Shown here one piece after another: positions 13,334-18,473 of a DNA stretch of 18,473 nucleotides; positions within the stretch are counted from its first letter, which is position 1; the number at the start of each line of letters is the position of its first letter. The position numbers and the translations under genes were made by a program. The notes beneath the pieces are model-generated. The model worked only from the letters and a program-made list of their open reading frames with translations, searched no databases and was not told the origin of the DNA. This DNA is from Patescibacteria group bacterium (lineage in GTDB: Bacteria; Patescibacteriota; UBA1384; JAGGWG01), in NCBI GenBank assembly GCA_028698375.1, contig JAQVDI010000008.1, positions 1-18,473 of the forward strand, written 5' to 3'.

Positions 13334-13885
13334 TTATTCAATTGAACTATTGCGGTTATAACGCCCACGATTTAAATAGCCACCCGCTATTAGCAAAATT
13401 ACCGGCAAAACAACCCACCAAGTTTGATGCAGATATAAAAAGTTAGCCAAGCGCGATTGTAAAATAAAAGAATTTTGCATTGGACCGGGTAAAAAACTTA
13501 AAACTGAGCTAACCAAAATGGCGGCATATGACATACTATAAAGAAGATTCATTAAAATTGAACCATTATTATCCTTTTTCATGTTGACCACAATATCACT
13601 TCTAATGGCAAAGAAAATAATAATGGCAAAAAATAAACCAATTTTTACCCAGAAAGGATCTAAATTAGCTTTGATCCAAAAATTGCCAATAAAATTATTG
13701 CCCATAAAAAAAGCAGCTACTTTGTCACCGAGTGTTTGGGTGACAACAATAGAAACATAAACTGCCACAAGAGAAGTTAAAATTTTGTCTTTTTGCAGAA
13801 TTAAGCTGTAAACAATAAAAAAGACAAAACCAACAATTACAATTAAATCCCAAGTAGGCACGATTAAGATACCACTATTTGGCAT
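13334..13885 (-). CDS. Multi-pass membrane protein, uncharacterised
   Basis: A 183-aa protein with about five hydrophobic segments (roughly 13-30, 35-52, 78-95, 116-132 and 156-172) and a short basic C-terminus (NRGRYNRNSSIE). No catalytic motif is visible. The first four helices and spacing faintly recall CvpA-type proteins, but I cannot support that name. It begins 16 nt after the stop of the PepSY-like gene, in the same direction, so the two are probably one operon. No ribosome-binding site is visible; a 16-bp palindrome fills the whole gap between the two genes. Confidence 0.7.
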   Translation of the reverse strand: MPNSGILIVPTWDLIVIVGFVFFIVYSLILQKDKILTSLVAVYVSIVVTQTLGDKVAAFFMGNNFIGNFWIKANLDPFWVKIGLFFAIIIFFAIRSDIVVNMKKDNNGSILMNLLYSMSYAAILVSSVLSFLPGPMQNSFILQSRLANFLYLHQTWWVVLPVILLIAGGYLNRGRYNRNSSIE

Positions 13886-13901
13886 ATGTTAATATTAACA
13901 T
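13886..13901. repeat. Perfect 16-bp palindrome in the operon gap
   Basis: ATGTTAATATTAACAT occupies exactly the 16 bases between the stop of the PepSY-like gene and the start of the membrane-protein gene. Confidence 0.5.
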
Positions 13902-14648
13902 TTAAAATTCAGAATTAGAAGTTGAATCATCATCAATATTTGAGCTGGCGGTGTTACTGATAACTTCGCCTGTGGAAGCATCAATTTGTTTAATTAATTT
14001 TTCTGGTGTTAATGTGTCTTCGTATTGCACAAACCAATAATTGTAATTATTAGGTGCAGCTTTATATAAATTTAAAGTGATATTAGCGCTAGGATATTCG
14101 CTACGAAAACTTTGCCCGCCGTTAGTTTCTGCTATTTGCAAAGCCTTGAAAAAAGAAACTTTAAAAAATTCAAAATTTATAGCTGGCAAATTCGCTTTAA
14201 TGTAGTCAGTTTGCCAAATTAAAGCTCGTAAAAAATCTCCAGCGCTATTGAAGTTGATGTTAAAATAATAAGTTTGATCTTCCGGAATGCCATATATATA
14301 AGAATAAGTCGCGCTTTGCGGTGATAAATCACTGCTCATTTTAACTGAGGCTGCGCGTAAAGAAACATTTTCTTTCCAAATTTTAGCTTTGGCATAAGCA
14401 GTTTTTTCAAATTGATCAAAAGTTGCTTTGGCGGTTGTTTCCGATTCGTTTAATAATGAGTTATCTGAATTAGTTACGTCAGCGATGGTAGTATCTTCTG
14501 TGGTTGTATCATTAATAATGTCAGTGGTGTTAACAGAATTATTGGTATTACGATTGCGTAAAAAAATTATAACACCAACAATGATTAATACTAAAACCAA
14601 AATGCCGATAAGCGCCCATTTTAAAAATGATTTATTGTTTTGTTCCAT
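13902..14648 (-). CDS. Membrane-anchored protein with C-terminal PepSY-like domain
   Basis: A 248-aa protein with one N-terminal TM helix (about 10-30) and an extracytoplasmic remainder. A Thr/Asp/Asn-rich linker (33-75) leads to a folded domain. Residues about 165-232 resemble PepSY (FFKALQIAETNGGQ...YWFVQYEDT...LIKQIDASTGEVI): an alpha helix, a WxV strand and the IDAxTGEV end. PepSY domains often inhibit or regulate peptidases outside the cytoplasm. No target is evident nearby. It has a good Shine-Dalgarno and an extended -10, and is divergent from comEC. Confidence 0.65.
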   Translation of the reverse strand: MEQNNKSFLKWALIGILVLVLIIVGVIIFLRNRNTNNSVNTTDIINDTTTEDTTIADVTNSDNSLLNESETTAKATFDQFEKTAYAKAKIWKENVSLRAASVKMSSDLSPQSATYSYIYGIPEDQTYYFNINFNSAGDFLRALIWQTDYIKANLPAINFEFFKVSFFKALQIAETNGGQSFRSEYPSANITLNLYKAAPNNYNYWFVQYEDTLTPEKLIKQIDASTGEVISNTASSNIDDDSTSNSEF

Positions 14649-14650
14649 TG

Positions 14651-14681
14651 CCCTCCTTTTGTTTGCTTATTTCATATTATA
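14651..14681 (-). promoter_or_regulatory. Promoter and Shine-Dalgarno of the PepSY-like operon
   Basis: On the minus strand TGTTATAAT gives an extended -10 (TATAAT at 14676-14681), followed after about 15 nt by AAAAGGAGGG (14651-14660), the best Shine-Dalgarno in the window, close to the ATG at 14648. In the other direction TAAAAT (14693-14698) is a possible comEC -10. Confidence 0.65.
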
Positions 14682-14711
14682 ACACATATAGTTAAAATAG
14701 AATAAACAAAA

Positions 14712-16139
14712 ATGAAAAAACGTCGTTTATCTTTATGGATAATTATTGTTTTATTGAGTTTTTGTTTGGGTTTAGTGATCTATAGCTTTTGGCCTTTTAA
14801 ACCTGTTAATGTATTAATTTTTTTACTAATTTTTCTGTTAAGTTTAGTGGCTAGTTGGTTTGCGCGAGGGCTGTGGAAAATTATTCCAATAACTTTTTTA
14901 TGTTTAATTTTGGGATATGTTTATGCTGATTTCCAAAAACCACAAAATGTTTTACCAAACAATAAAATTCAAGGCATAGTTAATGGCTTCCGTGATTGTT
15001 CGCGCACAGAATGTCGTTGTCCGCTTAAAGCTAATGATAGATTTGTGGTTTTGAAAATGAGACCAGAACAGGATTTTTTATGTGTTCCGGGCAATGAGTT
15101 AAAAGCTCAGGGTCAAGTGCAAAGTGTAAAATATAAAAGTGAATCTTTAGCTCATGGTATTGATTATTATCTGCTTGTGGAAAAAATAAATTTGGTTGAT
15201 CAAAAACATGGTGTTTGGTTTGGTTTTTTAAAAATTTTATTAGACATAAAACAAAACTTTAGTTTGGCTATTGGTCGTTTGTATGGATATGAGGAAGCAA
15301 TTTTTGCACGGGGTTTAGTTTTGGGTGAAAAGCAAGATTTTAGTTTTGATTTTAAAACTAATTTACAAAAAAGTGGCACTTCTCATTTAGTGGCTTTATC
15401 TGGTTTTAATATTAGTATTTTAATTTTAGCTTTATTCGCTAGTTTAAAATTTTTTAGTAAAAAAGTGGCTTTTGTTATTACTTCTATTTCTATTTTAGGT
15501 TTCATTTTAATGACCGGAGCGCCGACAAGTGTGGTGCGTGCGGGTTTAGTAGGTGAATTTTTAATTTTAGCGGAAATTTTAGGTCGGCAAAATGACTCTG
15601 GTTTAATTTTGGTTTGGTCTTTATTTCTGATTAGTTTATTTTCACCTTTTGCTTTGGCTTATGATGTTTCTTTGCAGTTATCCTTTAGCGCTTTTTTAGG
15701 TATTGTTTATTTAGCACCTTTGATAAATAAACAATTGCATTTTTTGGGCTTCTTGGGAGAAACTATTAGTCAAACTTTAGGAGCTACGCTTTTTACTCTG
15801 CCTTTGGTGGCGTATTATTTTGGTCAAATTAGTTTGATTTCATTATTACCTAATGTTTTAGTTATAAGCGTGGTGCCAATTACAACTTATTTAATTATGC
15901 TTTCGGGAATTTTTTATTTTATTTTCTTGTCTTTAGCTCATGTTTTGTCTTTTGTGGCACAAGTGTTTTTAGATTATATGTTGTGGATAATTAATTTTTT
16001 TGGAACAATTTCTTTTTCAGTTATAAAATTAAAACTTAATTCTCCAATTTGGCTTTTAGCTTATTATTTAGTTTTTACTTTATTTTTAATTTATTGGTGG
16101 AAGTATATTTTTGAAAAAGAACAAATAGAACATGAATAA
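14712..16139 (+). CDS. comEC: ComEC membrane channel part (competence domain)
   Basis: A 475-aa polytopic protein: the membrane half of the DNA-uptake channel ComEC/Rec2, which passes single-stranded DNA into the cytoplasm. N-terminal TM helices (about 7-72) are followed by an extracytoplasmic OB-like domain (about 85-165, DUF4131) with four cysteines (96, 101, 103 and 124). The competence domain (PF03772, about 180-455) contains GTSHLVALSGFNISIL (222-237), the family's best-conserved segment, and GAPTSVVRAGLVG. The protein stops before the metallo-beta-lactamase domain, which is encoded by the next gene with an 8-nt overlap. No Shine-Dalgarno is seen. Confidence 0.92.
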   Translation: MKKRRLSLWIIIVLLSFCLGLVIYSFWPFKPVNVLIFLLIFLLSLVASWFARGLWKIIPITFLCLILGYVYADFQKPQNVLPNNKIQGIVNGFRDCSRTECRCPLKANDRFVVLKMRPEQDFLCVPGNELKAQGQVQSVKYKSESLAHGIDYYLLVEKINLVDQKHGVWFGFLKILLDIKQNFSLAIGRLYGYEEAIFARGLVLGEKQDFSFDFKTNLQKSGTSHLVALSGFNISILILALFASLKFFSKKVAFVITSISILGFILMTGAPTSVVRAGLVGEFLILAEILGRQNDSGLILVWSLFLISLFSPFALAYDVSLQLSFSAFLGIVYLAPLINKQLHFLGFLGETISQTLGATLFTLPLVAYYFGQISLISLLPNVLVISVVPITTYLIMLSGIFYFIFLSLAHVLSFVAQVFLDYMLWIINFFGTISFSVIKLKLNSPIWLLAYYLVFTLFLIYWWKYIFEKEQIEHE

Positions 16140-16938
16140 AAAAATAGTTTATCCATTTTTTTTAATTTTAGTTTTCTTTTTATTTTATTTTTTTGTTTCA
16201 GCTCCGAAAAAATCTGATAATTTGGTCGTTTTCTGTGATGTTGGCCAGGGTGATGGGATCTTAATTAAAAAGGGAACAGAAGAAATTTTGGTTGATGCGG
16301 GTCGTGATAATGGGCAAATGATGGCTTGCTTGGCACGTTATTTAGATTTTTCAGACAAAACAATAGAAAAAGTGATTGCTAGCCATTATGACAGTGATCA
16401 TATTGGTGGATTTAAAAGTATTTTTGCTGCTTATGATGTAAAAGCTGCTTATGGATTAGGCCCAAAAGCGGGTAAAGATACTCAAACTTATGCTAATTGG
16501 TTAAATGATTTAAATCATGAGGGTATTAGTGAGCAAGTTTTAGCGAGTGGCATGAATTTAAATTTCTCTGATGGGTATTTAGAAGTGCTGTATCCTTTTT
16601 ATAATACTAATTATGCGGGCAAAAATTTAAGCGATGTTTTAAAATTGCATTATTTAGATAAAACTTTTTTGTTAACTGGTGATTTAGAGCTAGCCGATTG
16701 GGAAATTATAGTAGATTCTAAAATTAATTTAGAAAGTGATATTTTAAAAATAGCGCATCATGGTTCAAAAAATGGTACAAGTCAAAAAGTTTTAGATGCT
16801 GTTAAGCCGCGCGAAGCAGTGATTTCCGTGGGAAAAAATTCTTATGGCCATCCTGCAGAAAGTGTTTTAAAAATGTTGGAAAATAGTTTGATTTTGGTCC
16901 ATCGCATTGACCAAAAAGGAGATGTTGTTTTTAAATAG
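16132..16938 (+). CDS. ComEC metallo-beta-lactamase part, separate gene
   Basis: A 268-aa protein. One N-terminal TM helix (about 7-24) anchors a ComEC-type metallo-beta-lactamase domain: VVFCDVGQGDGILI (32-45), the metal motif SHYDSDHIGG (84-93; H85, D87, D89, H90), LLTGDLE (about 178-184) and AHHGSKNGT (about 205-213). In fused ComEC this domain is thought to degrade the strand that is not imported. Here it is separate and overlaps the membrane part by 8 nt, so the two are translationally coupled and probably form one complex. Metal ligands are intact, so activity is likely retained. Confidence 0.92.
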   Translation: MNKKIVYPFFLILVFFLFYFFVSAPKKSDNLVVFCDVGQGDGILIKKGTEEILVDAGRDNGQMMACLARYLDFSDKTIEKVIASHYDSDHIGGFKSIFAAYDVKAAYGLGPKAGKDTQTYANWLNDLNHEGISEQVLASGMNLNFSDGYLEVLYPFYNTNYAGKNLSDVLKLHYLDKTFLLTGDLELADWEIIVDSKINLESDILKIAHHGSKNGTSQKVLDAVKPREAVISVGKNSYGHPAESVLKMLENSLILVHRIDQKGDVVFK

Positions 16939-16999
16939 TGTCTTAAAAAAATTTAATTTTTAAATTACAAATTAGTTTAATAATCATGTGTAATTTATT

Positions 17000-17045
17000 T
17001 ATATCAGGTAAATTACTCGCAATCGCGAGTAAAGTGCCTGATATA
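17000..17045. repeat. Palindromic element P3, copy 1
   Basis: Outer arms TATATCAGG/CCTGATATA (17000-17008, 17037-17045) and inner arms TTACTCGC/GCGAGTAA (17013-17020, 17025-17032) around AATC. It lies between the convergent ends of the comEC MBL gene and the PaaX/Cas2-like gene and could act as a bidirectional terminator. A direct repeat of it lies at 17721-17764. The rest of the gap (16939-16999) shows nothing else. Confidence 0.75.
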
Positions 17046-17046
17046 T

Positions 17047-17703
17047 TTAATAATTTTTAAATTGTTTTGGATAAATCGTTTTGAAGTATTTAATAAATTT
17101 TTTGTCTCTTTTAAATTCGCTAATCAAAAAATAGACGTATGGTTTTGTTTTTATTGATTCAATTAAAAAATTTACTTCTTTTTCACAATCAAACGGGAAA
17201 GACCAAACGCTTTTTTGAACTTGGATGAATCCAAGATTAACCAGGCGTTGTCTCAAAAAATCACGATTACCAGCAAAGCTTTGTGGTAAATCAAAAATGA
17301 CCATGCGCCATTTTCCATCCCATGCTTTAGGAATTTTAATAAATAATTTATGGGTAAGTAAAAATAATGCTTGTTTTTGTCCCTTTGCTGTTAAACGGAA
17401 TTTTTGTCGATTAGTGGAGTTAATGAATTTATTATTTTTTAAATGGCGTAAAGACTTTTTTAATTTCCATTGAGACAAGCCTTGCAAAATTTCATTGCGA
17501 TTTTTTATAATCCTATATGATGTTTTAGAATCAGGCATCATTAACGACAGACCAGTGGTTAAAATAAATTCGAAAAATCCTCGAGCAAAACATAAAAGTT
17601 CTTGTTTGTCTTTTTGCGTGAGTTCTAATTTAAAATTCGGCTTATATTTTTTTAGTGTTTTTTGAAAAATATTTTTATCAATTTTTATTTTACTTTTTGT
17701 CAT
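17047..17703 (-). CDS. PaaX-like protein with Cas2-like domain
   Basis: A 218-aa protein. The N-terminal half (about 30-112) is predicted helical with a winged-helix-like end (LKKSLRHLKNNKFINS...KFRLTAKGQKQAL), as in PaaX-type repressors. Residues about 131-218 are a Cas2-like ferredoxin fold (PaaX middle-domain type): KWRMVIFDLP with Asp138 where Cas2 has its metal Asp, the helix RDFLRQRLVNLGF, and QKSVWSFPFDCEKEV. Such PaaX/Cas2-like genes are frequent in CPR genomes, often labelled Cas2, but no cas1, other cas gene or repeat array is present here. Copies of palindrome P3 lie at both ends; the upstream one covers the promoter. It is either an autoregulated repressor or the gene of a repeat-flanked element. 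Confidence 0.8.
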   Translation of the reverse strand: MTKSKIKIDKNIFQKTLKKYKPNFKLELTQKDKQELLCFARGFFEFILTTGLSLMMPDSKTSYRIIKNRNEILQGLSQWKLKKSLRHLKNNKFINSTNRQKFRLTAKGQKQALFLLTHKLFIKIPKAWDGKWRMVIFDLPQSFAGNRDFLRQRLVNLGFIQVQKSVWSFPFDCEKEVNFLIESIKTKPYVYFLISEFKRDKKFIKYFKTIYPKQFKNY

Positions 17704-17716
17704 ATGTGTTTATTGT

Positions 17717-17722
17717 ATTATA
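17717..17722 (-). promoter_or_regulatory. -10 element (TATAAT) of the PaaX/Cas2-like gene
   Basis: TATAAT on the minus strand, 13 nt before the ATG at 17703. The -35 position (17740-17745) falls in the centre of palindrome P3 copy 2, so a protein bound to P3 would block this promoter. Confidence 0.5.
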
Positions 17723-17764
17723 CCAGGAATTTTACTTGCGATTGCGAGTAAAGTGCCTGATGTG
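17721..17764. repeat. Palindromic element P3, copy 2
   Basis: TTACTTGC (17732-17739) pairs with GCGAGTAA (17744-17751), and CAGG (17724-17727) with CCTG (17756-17759). Its right-hand 30 nt differ from copy 1 at only four positions, all transitions, in the same orientation. The two copies bracket the PaaX/Cas2-like gene. Confidence 0.75.
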
Positions 17765-17831
17765 GGTGATAGTTTTTACTTTTTTTGAATATAAATTGTG
17801 GTATATGGTTTGTAAAATTATTTTGAAAAAG

Positions 17832-17840
17832 TTATCCACA
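17832..17840 (+). other. Single DnaA-box-like sequence
   Basis: TTATCCACA matches the DnaA consensus exactly. It stands alone, next to TTGACA (17850-17855) and a short AG repeat (17859-17870). The TTGACA with TAAATG at 17872 may be the promoter of the broken frame at 17912. Confidence 0.3.
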
Positions 17841-17911
17841 GCTTTAGTCTTGACACGCAGAGAGAGAGAGTTAAATGAAAAGGTAAGTATTTTTTAAATT
17901 AATTTTTTATT

Positions 17912-18283
17912 ATGAATGAAATAAGTGGAGAATCTCAATTACCAATTCAACCTAATGAAGAAACTAATTTCGAAACTTTGGCTTAAGCAATTACAGATTC
18001 GCAAGAAAGGAAAGAAATTGCATCCTTAAAATTTACGACAAATGAAACTGGCACAGAGAAAGATAAGGTTTATGTTTTGGAGGGATTGGTGAAAGGAAAG
18101 AATTTTGTTTTATCTCAAACAATTGATGATTTTAGAAACAATCCACAAAATAGTGATGCGGTCTATTATACTGGATCAATCGATGGTACCCCATTAAATC
18201 CTGAACAAGCAAAACATTATTATCGTTTATATGCGGAAATTGGGCGACAAGAACGTGCAAAAAGTGGAAATGAGATATCTTAA
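17912..18283 (+). pseudogene. Small unknown gene broken by an in-frame TAA
   Basis: From ATG at 17912 the frame reads 24 codons (MNEISGESQLPIQ...FETLA), then TAA (17984-17986), then continues open for 98 codons to TAA at 18281. Composition is the same on both sides (acidic, Glu/Asn-rich, then more folded: VYVLEGLVKGKNFVL, DAVYYTGSIDGTPLNPEQAKHYYRLYAEIG). I recognise no family. One base change (for example CAA to TAA) would explain it. A functional start after the stop, such as TTG at 18077, is possible but lacks a ribosome-binding site. Alternatives are a sequencing error or strain polymorphism. Confidence 0.5.
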
Positions 18284-18294
18284 ATAATAAAAAT

Positions 18295-18473
18295 TTATCC
18301 TAAATTGATATAAGTTTTTGAGACGTCTTCCAGCGACTCTAATTCATCGATAAAATTGGTTAATTTTTCTTTATCTTCTTCTGAAATTGGTTGAGGGTTT
18401 GTTGGTTCAAAAATTAGCTCTAAACTTTCAAGATTAATATGGTTTTCTTCTAATTTGATACGCACTTTGTCCA
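18295..18473 (-). CDS. YebC/PmpR-family protein, C-terminal part
   Basis: The window ends inside this gene; the last 59 codons are visible on the minus strand, with stop at 18295-18297. The sequence ELIFEPTNPQPISEED...LTNFIDELESLEDVSKTYINLG matches the C-terminal end of YebC/TACO1 proteins, where a LxxALEDxDDVQxVYxN pattern is normal. The family was first described as transcriptional regulators and is now also linked to relief of ribosome stalling at proline stretches. It converges on the broken frame at 17912, with 11 nt between the two stops. Confidence 0.8.
   Translation of the reverse strand, partial: DKVRIKLEENHINLESLELIFEPTNPQPISEEDKEKLTNFIDELESLEDVSKTYINLG

Noticed and set aside
17047..17703. 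CRISPR adaptation gene cas2
   Set aside because: The protein has an N-terminal PaaX-like half and there is no cas1, other cas gene or repeat-spacer array in the window.
17832..17840. Replication origin
   Set aside because: Only one DnaA box, with no cluster, no AT-rich unwinding element distinct from background and no dnaA or dnaN nearby.
17984..17986. Stop-codon reassignment
   Set aside because: All other genes end with standard stops and none contains an in-frame TGA or TAA, so a general recoding is not supported.

Overview
This window looks like a piece of chromosome from a very AT-rich bacterium with a small genome, most likely a Patescibacteria/CPR (Parcubacteria-type) lineage. That placement is inference. 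It rests on the sparse gene set, a SipW-type signal peptidase with matching surface proteins, ComEC split into two genes, a PaaX/Cas2-like regulator, DNA-encoded CCA in only three of nine tRNAs, and several mRNAs that seem to start at or next to their AUG. The standard code fits: no reading frame needs UGA as sense.

Layout. 1-450: four tRNAs on the minus strand (Leu-UAG, Ser-UGA, Val-UAC, Gln-UUG). 544-1699: a PPC-domain protein and a secreted CAP/SCP protein. 1925-6084: a surface-protein locus with an FN3-type membrane-anchored protein, a TasA/CalY-like SipW substrate, SipW, a lamin-tail-domain SipW substrate and a membrane-anchored Cys-motif protein. 6109-6486: an FtsB/DivIC-like protein. 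6526-6721: tRNA-Asp and initiator tRNA on the minus strand. 6790-7176: a small winged-helix-like gene with its own promoter, operator-like repeat and terminator. 7302-7461: elongator-type tRNA-Met preceded by a broken partial copy of itself. 7587-12825: ftsH, murJ and lepA. 12923-13267: tRNA-Lys and tRNA-Gly. 13334-14648: a minus-strand pair (multi-TM protein and PepSY-like membrane protein). 14712-16938: split comEC. 17000-17764: a PaaX/Cas2-like gene between two copies of a palindromic repeat. 17912-18283: a reading frame broken by one in-frame TAA. 18295-end: the 3' part of a yebC-family gene on the minus strand.

How the genes work together. The 3465-5288 genes form a plausible export module: SipW would cleave the two neighbouring proteins that carry SipW-type signal sequences, and the flanking anchored proteins may hold the product at the cell surface. 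A terminator-like hairpin between the TasA-like gene and sipW would favour the structural protein over the peptidase. ftsH-murJ-lepA is a housekeeping block (membrane proteolysis, lipid II flipping, translation), and comEC supplies DNA uptake.

The most unusual signal is not a gene. Short palindromes sit directly 5' of three tRNAs (Val, Lys, Met), and each begins just after an imperfect copy of the first 11-12 nt of that same tRNA. Two of the palindromes belong to one family and differ by compensatory base-pair changes. A third palindrome family flanks the PaaX/Cas2-like gene. Together they suggest small mobile hairpin elements that target the D-stem region of tRNA genes and leave the tRNA intact through a target duplication.
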